DNA of 64,000 nt from Lumbricus rubellus (GCA_945859605.1 OX243816.1:25755699-25819698), one strand, 5' to 3'; shown: positions 43,541-56,154, numbered from the stretch's first letter. Notes: generated from the letters alone by a model not told the origin. A program made the numbers and translations.

Positions 43541-43974
43541 ACTAAATAGTTACTGGATTGGAACTGACCTATGAAAGTACGGATTATCGCTCACTCATGG
43601 ATATCCCATGATTCTTTGAGGCAAAGCCAATAGCAACTCCCAGGATTCTCTGGGGCAAGTCCCAGGATTCTCTGGGGCAAGTCCCAGAATTCCTAGAGGC
43701 AAACCATAGTAAAGGATAGGCGAAACACTCTTCGGCTTAAAACGCAAATTTCTCAGCAATGATTCAGAATTGTTTAAAACCAGCCGAGGGTTTTTGAGTT
43801 GAATGACATACAAAACAATAAACTTAATTTTATTTAGCGGCCACTGACCAGATTTCTTGAAAATAGCCTTTAAAGTTGACGAATTTAACATGGGTTTACA
43901 TAGGACCAAGGCCGCGTCCCCCTTACAGGAAGTCACGTGCTATTCGCCGTCGGCCATGGACCACTATACGAAGC

Positions 43975-44105
43975 TGTTCCAATCCAGCCATATAATACAT
44001 ATCAATGCTCTCCGCTCTTTAGATCGTCATGATCTTCTTGTTCCACGTTCTCGGACTGTATGCCCAACACCGCGCCTTTGCCTCTGTATGCCCACAGTAT
44101 AAATA
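43975..44105 (+). pseudogene. CR1-like LINE relic, C-terminal piece
   Basis: ALRSLDRHDLLVPRSRTVCP continues the previous copy (compare ALRSASSGKLLVPRVESS in the 655-1704 copy) after about 430 bp of unrelated sequence that contains AGGATTCTCTGGGGCAAGTC repeated twice (near 43638 and 43660). Confidence 0.65.
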
Positions 44106-44713
44106 ATTAACAGTACGTCGATTTCGGATCTCGCTGTCGTGAGAATAAGTGACGAGATTTTATGCCCCGCCCACTGTCATCCGCCATTTTCGCAGCAATA
44201 AACTCCATAGGCATATTACATTTACTTTCGATTCTATGTTACGATCTTGACAAATTTCGGTTTCCGGCAGCTGATGCATTTTTACAGAAAACTTTCGTGT
44301 AAAGTAACTGTTTTATAATTTATACGCTATTTGTGTCGTCCTGTTGTGCGCATAATTGCAACAATCGATGCTAATAGGATCCTAAAGTTTGCTTTTATAG
44401 GTAGGCCTAAGCGATTTTTGTTTTTCTTTGCTATTAAATAAACGCGTTTTGATCGTTAATCACGGCTCCATCCTCGGGTCTCTGTTATTTATTCTTTACG
44501 TTACGTTAATGGCCTGCTTAATGTCTCGATTTAAGTCTGAATAGTTTTCAGTGGGTTCGGCAATTAGATTTTTTATAAATTGGGCTTTTGTATATTTTCA
44601 GCGTATTCGGGGACTCGGGTTGACCCGACAATGGTTCTGCTATTGTTATTGACAATACAGTTTATTGTCTAAAATTCAGGTCGCACTTAGACAATCAATT
44701 TCGGGGATCCGGT

Positions 44714-45023
44714 CATGGGCGTCCGCAGCGGGGCGCAAGGGGGCGCAAATGCGCACCCTGGATTTTCGCATAGTTGCAACTTGCACATAAATTTAAATTA
44801 TTTTGTTGTGATTGTTACAACGGGATTTTCAATGTGATTATCGATTCGTTCTACAAGTTGAACCTATAAGCTTATATCTTTCTTTGGGCGCATAATGTAT
44901 AGGTAGGCTGTAGGATTCTCTCGTGGTAATATGGGAATTCAAACTGTCACCTATTAAATTTAGACCATGTGACAATTATTTAAAAGTTTGCGCCCCCTAG
45001 AAAAATTTCTGCGGATGCCCATG
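44714..45023. mobile_element. hAT-like MITE
   Basis: Termini CATGGGCGTCCGCAG and, inward from the right, CATGGGCATCCGCAG. The flanks GATCCGGT (44706-44713) and GATCTGGT (45024-45031) are an 8-bp duplication with one mismatch. 310 bp, no gene. It lies in the non-coding part of the P-type element. Confidence 0.8.
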
Positions 45024-46009
45024 GATCTGGTCAATAATCGTATAGGGATTTGGGCCGCACTTGCTTTGCACAACCTCTATTCTTAAGGAATGGAATCAAC
45101 TAAGTTACGTAGCAGTCTCCGTAATGAACTTTTTGGTCTTACTTTGCACCTTTTCTGCAAGCGTTTAATTTAATTAAGTAGCCATAATTATACATCGTTG
45201 CACTTTATTTTTCTGCAGATTTTCGTTGAAGATTCCCGAGTGAACAAAGAATTGGCTACTATTAATTAGTAGGTCTACTAAAAGATGCAGTTCCAGGAGT
45301 ATTTAGCTTTCCCCAGCATTTTAAGAAGAAAGTTTAAACAAATGTCTTCTCTACAGGAACACTGTCGACAATCTTCAATGTCTTCCAGTATAATCGGTCC
45401 CTCAATCTATATCTGGTATATCATGTGATCACATGCTTAGTTCAGGGTCTGTGACGGATCACATCTACACAGTTACTTAAGTCCCAGATTATGAAAGATG
45501 TTGCCAAGCAGCATCGGTCTAGAAGTTATATAAATTCAATTTATGTAGACATGATTGCGTATTGTTTTGGACAGGCTCCATGTGAAATTTAAAGCAAAAG
45601 ATATACTGTTCAGTTCAAGAGCCATACAATAAGACTTTTTTTAGTTTGCAATGACTCTGCATTTTTTAATGTAATTGGCAAGAAGGATATCTATAGGATT
45701 TGTTTATTTGGGTATTGGTATAGTCACCTATGTGGCTATGTTTCTTGCATACTTTGTAAGACAATTACACTTTTCCACTATTAAAGGTACATCTCTCTTA
45801 TATTTTGAATTTCTTTATTTGAAATCAGATATAATATTTATCAAATGTTAGAACTTAACAATTGACTTCATGACAATCTGTTATTTCCAAAACATATGAC
45901 ATGCATGGGCATGTTACGGAGTTGACCATCGTGGAGTTTACAAATCGACTAGTTTTCTGGAAAGGCTGGCATACACGACATGAAACAACATAAGTTTGAT
46001 GGTGTTTGC

Positions 46010-46510
46010 AACAAAGACACAACTCAATCACTTCCACAAATGATAATTTAATTCAAAGTTATATTTACATATTCTGGAATAATTGCATCATAGGTATATA
46101 TTTGCAACAAAAGACACATTTAATTCAAAGTTATATTTACATATTCTGGAATATTTGCATCATAATAATTATATATTATGTTTGCAATGTAAAGACACGA
46201 CTCTATCAATTCCACAAAGGACACATTTAATTCAAAGTTATATTTACATATTCTGGAATATTTGCATCATAAGATATATTATGTTTGCAATGTAAAGACA
46301 CGACTCTATCAATTCCACAAAGGACACATTTAATTCAAAGTTATATTTACATATTCTGGAATATTTGCATCATTAGATATCATAGATATAATGTTTGCAT
46401 CAAAGACACGACTCCATCAATTCCACATCATAAGATATATTATGTTTGCAATGGAAAGACACGACTCTATCAATTCCACAAAGACACATATAATTAAAAG
46501 TTATATTTAT
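46010..46510. repeat. Tandem array of about 120-bp units downstream of the THAP transposase
   Basis: The unit contains TTTAATTCAAAGTTATATTT, ACATATTCTGGAATATTTGC, ATCATAAGATATATTATG and AAAGACACGACTCTATCAAT. About four to five copies, the last ones shortened. It ends within 20 bp of the transposase stop codon. Confidence 0.85.
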
Positions 46511-46528
46511 ATTAGTTATATTCATATG

Positions 46529-49500
46529 CTAAACATTTTTGAACTTGTCCAATTTCTTGGTTTTCTTTGATTTTTTGCTTATGTTCTCTTCCACGAAGGT
46601 CTGATTTCGAAACTTTAATATATAGTAAATCCGCATGCGCACAAACAATTGCAAGAATTTAGCAAGTGGAAATTGATTGCAAATAACTGGCGCATCAATG
46701 CTCATTAATTCAGACACAATGGTTTTTGTTATTCCATATTCTGACTGGTGCTTATCAAAAGATAACATGAAAATATTCTCACACTGTGAAATATAATCAT
46801 TGAAGGAGTCAGAAGCACATATCAGCCCACGACAACCTGGTTTATTACTGTAAGTTCTAAGCCTCAGGTACACTGTCTTGGAATCCAAACCTGGTTCCAT
46901 GTCACTTAAAAGAAATTCACACTGGTCACAGGAGTGAAATTTGAACAATTTGCGTAGTAAATAGCCACAAACATAGTATAGGCCATTCTCTTCCAAGCAA
47001 CTTTTTGACTGGGAACCAAGAGATGGTAAAATGGGACAATCAATTCCTAGGGGAGGAGGTGATGGGGCAATAACTTGACATTGCTTCTTGGCTTTGCCTG
47101 AGGCAACAGTAGCAAGTGCTGTTGACAGGTCAAATTCAACATTTGAACTAACTTTAGGATTGAGAAGTGCCTGACAACAAATCTGTTTAAAAATACGAGC
47201 AAACAGTATGGGGGTTGGGTTGTCACATTTTCCTCCCTTCTGCCTAATAATAGAGAAAAGATTTTCTAGTGAATCTTGATTAAGGCGTCTTGTACAAAGG
47301 AAATCAAACGAGTGATTATCTTGTAGATCCTTCCACAATTCACACACAGCAGAAATTGAGATCTGCCAACCATGAAAACATTTAATTAGATTGTTCACAT
47401 CTCTGTTGGAAGTATTGTCCACTGCATGGATTGTGGCAATCCATTCTGAAGAAGATTTCAAAAAAGTAATATGATCAGAAGAAGATGTGAAGGCACTTTT
47501 TAATTTGCTGGAATCATGCAGCTGTGAACTATTCATAGAATCAAAAATGTCATTGAAGGTCATGAGAAATTCAGCAGTTTCACTAGCACCAACACCAATC
47601 ACTTGAGAGTGAGTTTCTAACGCAGCTGCAACAGATCTGCTCAAAACTTGTGCTGCGGTTTTCACTTTCATTTTCGAAAATGCTGGTAGTTCAATGTGTT
47701 TTTGGGTCAGTCTTGGTGCTAGCTTAAAACGCTGTTTCTGGTCAATGAGAAAAAAGCCACGAATATGTTGCCACTGTGCAGATTTATCATTACCAAAGTT
47801 CAACTGGTATTTAAACAGGTTATTTCGAACACTTTTTAGCAAATGGGGCGTATCGAACATATACCAGTATTTTCTATTACTATAAAGGAAGTACGGGGTC
47901 TCGATGGTGATGCCTAACTGACTGATCAAGTTCTGAAAGTTTGATCCTTGATCAGAAATTACAACCTTAACTGTTAGGCCAATTCTATGCAAGCTGTCTA
48001 AAAATTGATGCAAAAGATTTAATAACACATTGCCTTTGCATGCAGAATTTGTCAACACATATCCAACAGGCTGTTTCCAATTTAATGATAATCCTCTAAC
48101 CATAAACACGACAGCATTTTTGACAACTAAATTCTTACGACAGAATTTGTCACCACAATCTTCAAAGCCATATACCACATCATGCTGCTTATCATAACTT
48201 AAAGATGATTTAATCGCCATCTCATCAATCATGAGAGCACAAACGCGATCCCTGGAATGTAAACCATCAACAAAAATGGATGTGGCAGTCATAATATCCT
48301 CACTTACACCAGGAAGGACTTGCATTGATTGCAACCATAGTGACAGGGTGGATTTGCTAGGCAGGGTAAATATGTTGGACAGAAATCGGTAAGCTTTTGG
48401 CCCATGACTATATAAATTGAGTGCAAAATGTTTAGCATAAAGAGAATACCTCCTTCCTTTAGGGCATCGTTTAGCCAATCTCAGCTGCATTTCTAGCCAG
48501 CTGAGACAATCATCATTCAAGAAACCACTGGATGCCTTAATAATAGATTCAATCGAATCAGCACCATTTCTTGAACAATTTTGCTTTCTCAATAGAAACA
48601 TGTGTTTTTTAGCAACTTCTAGTCTTTTCTTTCGACGACTGACAAGAACTCGCAGACTATGTATCTTCTTTCTCAACACTGTTTTTCGAGGCGATTTCGA
48701 TGAAAGTACTTTAGGTGTCTGCACCAACTTGTGCGAAACAGTAGAAACGGGTCTCGATGAATTGCGCTTGTGCGGAATTGTAATATCCATAGACGTCACA
48801 AACGGTTCAGATGTGTCTAGCAGCGCTTCTTCCAGTTCGTCGTTCTCTCGAGAAGTGCAGTGATTGGGTCGGGATGCTGTACATGGGAAACTGTGGGCCA
48901 ACTTGTGCGAAACGGGTCTCGATGAATTGCGTTTGTGCGGAATTGTAATATCCATAGACGTCACAAACGGTTCAGATGTGTCTAGCAGCGCTTCTTCCAG
49001 TTCGTCGTTCTCTCGAGAAGTACAGTGATTGGGTCGAGATGCTGTACATGGGAAACTGTGGGCCAACTTGTGCGAAACGGGTCTCGATGAATTGCGTTTG
49101 TGCGGAATTGTAATATCCATAGACGTCACAAACGGTTCAGATGTGTCTAGCAGCGCTTCTTCCAGTTCGTCGTTCTCTCGAGAAGTGCAGTAATTGTGTT
49201 CTGACATTGGACAATGTGGTAAAATCTTAACAAACTTGTGTGCAACAGTAGAAATGGAAGTCGATGAACTGTCAAGCAGTGCTTCTTCCAGTTCGTCGTT
49301 CTCTCGAGAAGTACAGTGATTGGGTCGAGATGCTGTACATGGGAAACTGTGGGCCAACTTGTGCGAAACGGGTCTCGATGAATTGCGTTTGTGCGGAATT
49401 GTAATATCCATAGACGTCACAAACGGTTCAGATGTGTCTAGCAGCGCTTCTTCCAGTTCGTCGTTCTCTCGAGAAGTGCAGTAATTGTGTTCTGACATTG

Positions 49501-49593
49501 GACAATGTGGTAAAATCTTAACAAACTTGTGTGCAACAGTAGAAATGGAAGTCGATGAACTGTCAAGCAGTGCTTCTTCCAGTTCGTCATTCT
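46529..49593 (-). CDS. THAP-domain P-element-type transposase, exon 3
   Basis: Large final exon, 1020 of 1146 residues. It begins with six tandem repeats that each start ENDELEEALLD: two short units (42 residues) and four long units (55 residues, TSEPFVTSMDITIPHKRNSS). A basic coiled-coil follows (KTVLRKKIHSLRVLVSRRKK), then the RNase H-like transposase: ALMIDEMAI (D about 582), VISDQGSNFQ (D about 673), a large insertion with FDTPHLLKSVRN, and NQDSLENLFSIIRQKGG (E about 902). These are the D, D, E positions of P/THAP9 transposases. A Cys-rich C-terminal part ends in Lys-rich sequence. Acceptor TTTCTACAG|AG. No stops, so the gene could be active or domesticated. Confidence 0.9.
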
Positions 49594-50171
49594 CTGTAGA
49601 AATGAAAACAATACACCTACTTTAAACTCAGATCGTTAAGATTCAGTGGCCTAGTAACAGTCTAGAGATGCAGCATTTTGAAGAGCTACCAATTTGACCT
49701 CATTCCAAGATCATGGGATGGCTTTGGCAGATGATCTATTAGTTTGCAATTTATCTCTTACTCATAACTGCTCACTACCTAAAAATTGACCTTTTAGTCT
49801 TAAATGAGCTCGTTATTTTCCATTCACATACACTAAAATACATGCGCGAACATGGCATTAAGTTCAAAGCAAATTATATGGTCAGCATCACATGTCCCAT
49901 GAACAGATTGAAAACTACCGAATGCAACTAACCACTATTCAAAACATAAAATTTGTCCATCTAATTTCAATTCAAAGTTGCAAAAAGATATACTGCAATA
50001 CAGAACACATTAAACTTTATTCACGAGTAAGGGCAGCATGCAGAAAAATGTACAACATATTATGTAAGCTTACTTAATATGTTAACTACTATTTTTGAAC
50101 ATAAGTTATGATTACACGAAATGTATTGCATTGCATAACTCGTATTGTATCAATAGATTTATATAGCTCAC

Positions 50172-50410
50172 CTATAATCTTCTTTCGCTTCCTAGAAGGT
50201 TGACATTCGACTGCTCCAGCCACAGTTTTGGATCGATTGCTGACATTCGCTATTGTTGGAATTGCATGACTGTGTAGCCGATTCTTTAGATCATTCAAAA
50301 ACATGATTGTTTCAAAGTGCTCTGAACAAACTGTATAATTCCTGTGCAAATATTCAGGTGTTCGATGAACAAGATCAGCACGACGTACGTTAATTGCCCA
50401 TCTTTTGGCA
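50172..50410 (-). CDS. THAP-domain transposase, exon 2
   Basis: Encodes the second half of the THAP zinc finger and a linker. AKRWAINVRRADL holds the invariant Trp. YTVCSEHFE supplies the second C-x2-H pair of the C2CH site. HSHAIPTI matches the family's closing A-V/I-P-T motif. A basic patch (PSRKRKK) is a likely nuclear signal. Acceptor TTTTTTCAG|T, donor ATAG|GTGAGC. Phases match exons 1 and 3. Confidence 0.88.
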
Positions 50411-50799
50411 CTGAAAAAACAAGAAAAGAGGTCGTATGGTGCCGAAAGTAGGTAAAAATTGTAAGATTTGGGGAAATTTTGGGCAGATGACTAAAAAAGG
50501 TCGTCAGAAAATATTTCGGGTCAAAAGGCGTCGGCACGTACGCCAAAGTCAGACCTGGCAACTTTTCCAAACCACTTTCAGCCCTGAAGTGACCATAATA
50601 TTTATACCAATATCAAACAGAGAAGTGGTTGAAGTAAAGTAAGCGAAGTAACCATTCCATAGGTTAGATCTGCAGCTCGAGAGCTTTAAGGGGCGCTATA
50701 TCAAATGCAAGAAACAAGCTGGAACTCGAACCCGGGATCCCACGTTATAACCGTTGTAATTGTTCTCTTCAGTTAGGTTCATTTCAGAATGTCACTCAC

Positions 50800-50936
50800 C
50801 GATCAAAGTCCTTAGGAAACCTGAAGAAACTCAGATCACGTCGTTTCGCTTTTGAATTGCTGCAGTAGGCAGCCGCACAATAACTACCATAACTACCCCT
50901 TGTTCGCTGAACACGCTCCGATACGCTTAACTCCAT
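50800..50936 (-). CDS. THAP-domain transposase, exon 1
   Basis: Start codon at 50934-50936. Encodes MELSVSERVQRTRGSYGSYC then AAAYCSNSKAKRRDLSFFRF and PKDFDR. C-A-A-A-Y-C is the first zinc pair of the THAP C2CH finger; FFRFP is the usual THAP motif after it. THAP fingers bind DNA in a sequence-specific way and in P elements recognise sites near the ends. Donor CG|GTGAGT, phase 2. The ATG was chosen as the first in-frame Met upstream of the finger; no alternative lies nearer. The three exons total 3441 bp. Confidence 0.88.
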
Positions 50937-51479
50937 CGCATCAAACTATCTTCGGAATAATAATAATTTGAAAATGCTACGACACCAATTAGAAGATTTA
51001 CCAAATTAACAATTTACATTTTATTATTATTTTGTCGAACTCGGCTGCTGTGCATAGCAACTCGGCTGCTGTGCATAGCAACGATGGTGCATAGACATCT
51101 TACATTCACTATTAATAGCAGTATATGATGTCTATGCTAGTTTATTGCTGCCAAAATGGCGGCTAACCACATGACCAAAGAAAGGGCAACAGGCAGCCAT
51201 CTGGGTAGACCTACTGGTAATTATTTATACTGTGGCTATATCTTAGTATATTGCATATTTCGCCAGTGATCCATGTTTTTTTTAACCGCATCAATTCCTA
51301 GAAAAGTTAGATAAAATGATTGATTATGAGCTATAGGCTAATCAATCGTGAACTAAATAAAAAAAATCAGTGGCTTATAATTTATAATTTATATGAATTT
51401 TTGTCTTTAGTTCACTTGGAGGCCCCCAGAATCTGGAGGCCCTAAGCAGTTGCTTAGTAGGATAATTGGATTACATGTA

Positions 51480-51690
51480 AATCCGGCCCTGTGTCTGCCA
51501 TTTAGGCCTACTGTGGAATGGCCTTCCTACTATTTCGTGCTCAGATTTTATCTGGAGGCTTTACTTTTTCTGCCAGATGTCTTAAGACTTTTCTTTTTCC
51601 AGGAGTTCTTCGCACTGGGAGCGCCTCTGATTAGGTTGTACTGTGAGAGGCGCTTTATAAATCCAAAAATAGAATAGAATAGAACATAAA
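51480..51690 (+). pseudogene. CR1-like LINE 3' end
   Basis: C-terminal fragment with GCGCCTCTGATTAGGTTGTA, then GAGAGGCGCTTTATAAAT and an ATAGA tandem tail. A TAGGCCTA (51503-51510) interrupts what appears to be the PTVWNGLP block of the ORF. 5'-truncated. Confidence 0.65.
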
Positions 51691-52139
51691 CAGATGTCGG
51701 ATGCCAACAGGGCTGGCCGACTAGGCCCGGGACGTCGCAACTAGGATTGACGTGTTGATGACACCCCACCCCTATAATTGCGACGCCTTGTGGGTGGAAG
51801 GATCTGGACCGCATTGTCGCATAAAAACGGGCCCTTGCTGCCTTGATATCAGAGACCTTCAGCTAGGCTAGCCTGCAAGATCAGTCACTAATTTGTGTAT
51901 CTTGGCTAGCCTAGGCTACTTGTGGTGTACCTCGCGCTGTGGTCAGTCGATGCATTTATCACATCGTACAACGTATTGTCTGACCTAATTCAGGGTCATC
52001 GTATACAGAGGCTATTACCCTATTCAGGTGTGAACGCAACTTAAGCCAAGTTAATTAAAGACTGTGGAATCTGAAATGAGCTCAACTCACGGTAATCTAG
52101 ATCAAAGGGGGAGACACAGAGGGCCCGGATGCGGAAGGA

Positions 52140-52270
52140 GAGGGGTCTAGCCAGACTTGTTGTCCTCGAGACCAAAGTCTTGGTCTCGAGTGCGCTCGAG
52201 TTCGGTTTTAAAAGGCTTGGTCTTGGTCTTGAGAATAAAAGTCTTGGTCTTGAGGGCCAAAGTCTTCCCA
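52140..52270. repeat. AAAGTCTTGGTCTCGAG repeat patch
   Basis: Irregular repeats of GGTCTTGGTCTTGAG and CTCGAGACCAAAGTCTTGG. A related CTGTCTCGAAACTC-like patch lies at 54205-54300. No gene. Confidence 0.6.
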
Positions 52271-52284
52271 GACAGCAAAATTTT

Positions 52285-52530
52285 AGGGGACTAATAGGGG
52301 CCACTTTGGCAAGCCCAATTAGGGAATGGCTTGGTTATGCTCACTGGCCCCAGTGGGGTGCCCAATTTGGGGCCTTTTAGGGTACCTAATTTGGGGCCCT
52401 TTAGGGCAAACAATATGTGCCCTAAGGATGCCCTAAAGGGAAATGCAATACTTGCCCTTTAGGGCATGCCCTATGTTTGCCCAATTAGGGGATGGCTTGG
52501 TTATGCTCACTGGCCCCAGTGTTTTCCCTA
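52285..52530. repeat. GGGGCCC-rich minisatellite with duplicated block
   Basis: TTGGTTATGCTCACTGGCCC then CAGTG occurs at about 52331 and 52497, each after TTAGGGGATGGC-like sequence. Between are CCTTTAGGGCA and TTTGGGGCC repeats. Probably a decayed minisatellite. Confidence 0.6.
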
Positions 52531-52544
52531 AAATAATGCATATA

Positions 52545-53160
52545 AAACCACTGCAACAATCTTAATTTCGGTATATTCTTACAAATGAGTTACTCATTTG
52601 TAAAAATATTCCAAAATTAAGAAATATAAGGTAATCAAAATTACAATGTTGTAAGCATTTTTCATTTAGGGCCTATGAATCCCTGACTTTAAATGTCCAT
52701 GCTCAAACGAAATAGGCCTACAAAATGCTGTCAAATGCAAAAACACATAAAAATGAATAATGCAATCAAAATTTTTAATATAGAACGAAAATAATGAAGA
52801 TAACTCAATTAAAATGCAACAGTATGAACAAAGCAGAATTGTTGGCATATCTCATCAGAAAAGCATGTAAAACCACTGCAACAATCTTATTTTTTTAAAA
52901 TTCTTACACATGATCGAGTTAGTCATTTTTAAAAATAGGCCTATTCCAAAATTTAAAAATAAGGTAAGATCGTTTACACATCAAAATTACAACTCCTTTA
53001 CAATGATACCAATGTTGTAACCATTTTTCATTTAAGAATCCCTTACTTTAAACGTCCATGCTCAAACGAAATACAAAATGCTGTCAAATGCAAAAACACA
53101 TAAAAATGAATAATGCAATCAACATTTTTAATATAAGAAGGAAAAAATGAAAATGAAAGC
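52545..53160. repeat. Two related about 250-bp segments, direct orientation
   Basis: Segment 1 (52545-52800) and segment 2 (52866-53155) share AAACCACTGCAACAATCTTA, CATGCTCAAACGAAATA, CAAAATGCTGTCAAATGCAA and AAACACATAAAAATGAATAA. The two differ at three places by presence or absence of GGCCTA or GGGCCTA after TA (52667, 52713 and 52936). Confidence 0.85.
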
Positions 53161-53529
53161 AATATAGTCAGTTTTCTGAGTAATACAAAAGTACATGAAA
53201 ACTACAGTTCTCGTTCTTTTGGTCCCTTGTATGGCAAGATTGGTGCATCTGAAAAAGATGCTATTCCTTTCGCATATTCTTTCTGACCGAAAGCTTTGCC
53301 CTTGTCAAGCGTCCGCATTGACGATCTCTTGCGTTGTAAAACCAAGAGCTTATTGCCTTCTCAATTGCGGAATTTGTTGCCACTTCCGGTTTAAACAATG
53401 CATTCCTTCTTACTGCATCTGAAAATGCAGAACATTTACAGAAATTGTAACAATAAAAATATAAAATGGAATAAAAATAAGATATAAAATATGTAATGGT
53501 ATAGTATAACAAATCTTAAGTACTGTTGG

Positions 53530-54080
53530 CGAAATAGGCTAAAAGAAAAGGCAGGTTTTCGGTGAGGAAGAGGCACACGAGATCCAATCACCAACCTTTG
53601 GATTCTTATGCAAAATACAAGGAGCATCAACAACCTCTGTTCAAGGGCTTTGTGGATTTCAGAAAGGCATTTTATTCAATCCCACATAATAAACTTCGAC
53701 CATGATTGACATTGGATATCTAGTCCACCTCATTAATCTAATAAGGAAACTTTGTGAGAATTATCTTGTTAAAGTAAAAATAGCAGGCATAGAACCACAT
53801 GGTTAGTTGTTACACATAAGAAAGGCAGGATGGTGTCTTCCCACTATATCTGTTTAACACCATAGCTGAGGTAGTCACAAGAGAAAATCTGAAGGATTAT
53901 AAGGGAGGGATAAAAATCGGTGGTGGAAACGTCTCCAATCTCATGGAATACCCGGAACAACTTGTATTGAAAATAATTTTTATTATGTTTTGGACAGGCT
54001 TGACGATGACTGAACTACTGAGGACGACACAGGAAAGATACATTTGGAGACATGCTGTTCATGGCGTGGTAACCTTTGAA
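53530..54080 (+). pseudogene. LINE RT relic
   Basis: Broken reading of an AGFR.GRGTRDPITN segment (53550), FVDFRKAF-like SIPHNKL (53650-53695) and later blocks. Same group as the LINE at 34975. Many stops. Confidence 0.65.
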
Positions 54081-54379
54081 TTGAAGACGGACATAATAGA
54101 CTATACTATTAATAGCATATAGCATATAGGCAGGTTCATGAGTTGCTGTTTATTCCCAAATGCATCCTTCCATACGAAATTAATGCCGAAAGCTTCAATC
54201 TTGATTTGTAAACTGTCTCAAACTGTCTTGGCCTTTGTGTCTCGGTTTCGGAGCCTAATGTCTCGATCTCGAAACTCACTGTCTCTCGAAGTTTACTGTC
54301 TTGCAAAACTTGCATACATGTCTGCAAGGAAGAGACCATTGAGGGAGATGTGCAATCATGGGTGCCACACATAGAAAAA

Positions 54380-56140
54380 TGGAATACTTTCCCCCTGAAA
54401 AAATTACGCCTTCTGTCAAACTTTCTAATTTGCTGCTTTTTGTTTTAACAAATTTATTTGCAGTAAAGCACTCAAGAATATTAATGATAAACAAAGTTAA
54501 ACTGAGAAACTCACATTAACTTCTATGCAAATACCGGTACCCATTTTCTTAATTTTCAATTTTTGTTTTAAAATGCCACTGTGACCATTGTATTTTGCCC
54601 CTCCTGCAAAGATGTGTAAGGTCTGTAATAGACCCTGTATTGAAATGGTGCAGAAATTGAAAGTTACGTTGTCATCATTTTTGGGTCCTCAGTATTTTAA
54701 ATGAACCCAAGTAAAATGAAGCTGGGTCACAATTTTGGAAAATGAGTTTTATGAGAAAATTTATTTGAAAATGAAAGAACCATAAATGCATGCGTGGAGA
54801 GCTTTATGTTCTAAGCTCTTTCAAAAACTGGAAATCTCAACAATTGGACAGAAATGATCAAACAAACCTTGCTTTTTGCAATGAAATAACTGTGCAATCG
54901 GTCAGCATTGTGAATAATGATGAGTTAACCCATGTAGAAGATAATATATGCCCTCAGGAGATTTTACTTTTCAGAATTGCAAAGAATATTGTGGAAGAGA
55001 GAGAAATAATAATACAGAGCAATTTATTCTTCTTAACACGCTAAGGTTTGAAAATATGTATCGTTGCAAGCTACATAATAACATTATTTGATGCAAAAAT
55101 GTTATTCAAAGTGATCTCGTAGGAGCAAGAATGGCATTCAAAAATGCATATCATTGAAAGCATACCGTTTTAAACTTCCATGCGTTGTAACTTGTTTGGT
55201 CAGACCTCTTGTCAAAGGCACTGCTATGCTAACATTCTTCTGCTTTTGTCACCAACCGACACACCACCAATCAGACTTCATCTGAAATGCAAAACACCAC
55301 AACGGGATCATCATGAAGAAATTACAAATATTACATGTAGGCCTATGCACCTAAATAAATCTAAATCAATATGAGGCTTTAGAAAGTTTAGAGTTTAGAA
55401 TGCAGAATTAAAATTTCCACAGTCTGGATGTAGAAACAACTAAGTAAGTTTAACAAATTAATATTTTGCAAGTCATGTCGAAACTGATTTAAATATGTCT
55501 TGCTCTGATAAGCTAGTAAAATCCTTGCACTTTTTCATCATGACATTTTAGCCATCTTACAAATGTATAGCATCATTTAAAGAGCATTTGGTCATTCGTA
55601 TAAAATATTGATGGTTCACTAACTTTCCGAACTGATATTTTATCGTATACATTGTTCATTTCGGGTATTAAATCTTCAATTTCAAATAATTCAAACAATC
55701 ACATAATGGTACGTACCATTTAATAATATTAATTCTTTGGCTACAATTGTTAGACAAATGAAATGCATACCAGCGGTATATGAGCATAAGGTTTTATTTC
55801 TGTTTAAATATGGTATGCTTCAAGGTCATTGTTTGCTCTAAAACCTACAATAGATTTAATAATACAATGTAATAACGCAATACTATGCCAAAGAAAACTC
55901 CGGGCCTATGGGATAACATTAGCTCGGATTAGAAATTTAATCAACTATCAACTAAGAAGTAATGGACACAAATAAACTAGTCTAGGCTTATATAGCTACA
56001 AATATTCCTAGGAAGACCTATTGGCAAATGAGAATACACACAATTACAATACTTCCCTTAATTTCCAGCTTCTCCACGGCACTTGAGTGACAGACTGACA
56101 GTCGACCTCCTCAGCTGGTCCCATACAATAAGCCTAAGTT
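54380..56140. other. Intergenic, no gene recognised
   Basis: AT-rich. Short open frames (up to 84 codons) have no family features. A TAGGCCTA lies at 55338. Confidence 0.4.
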
Positions 56141-56154
56141 TTCATACTCTTTAT

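Larger units (their letters stand above)
44181..51162 (-). mobile_element. P-type transposable element with THAP transposase
   Basis: The termini share CCGCCATTTT, one variable base, then GCAGCAATAAACT and a further CATAGRCAT. The left copy is at 44181-44215, the right copy inverted at about 51125-51162. P elements carry roughly 31-bp inverted repeats, and the gene between is a P/THAP9-like transposase whose start codon lies about 230 bp inside the right end. No clear 8-bp target duplication was seen (left ACTGTCAT, right CTAACCAC), so the limits or the age are open. About 2.3 kb beyond the stop codon is non-coding and holds a MITE and a tandem array. Confidence 0.65.

Noticed and set aside
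39818..46500. CRISPR-like arrays in the tandem repeats
   Set aside because: Units are adjacent or diverged without unique spacers, and the genome is eukaryotic.
44150..51170. YY1-type promoter motif (AAAATGGCGGC) as the only reason for similarity of the two P-element ends
   Set aside because: The similarity continues past the motif through GCAGCAATAAACT and CATAGRCAT, longer than a single binding site; kept as candidate terminal repeats.
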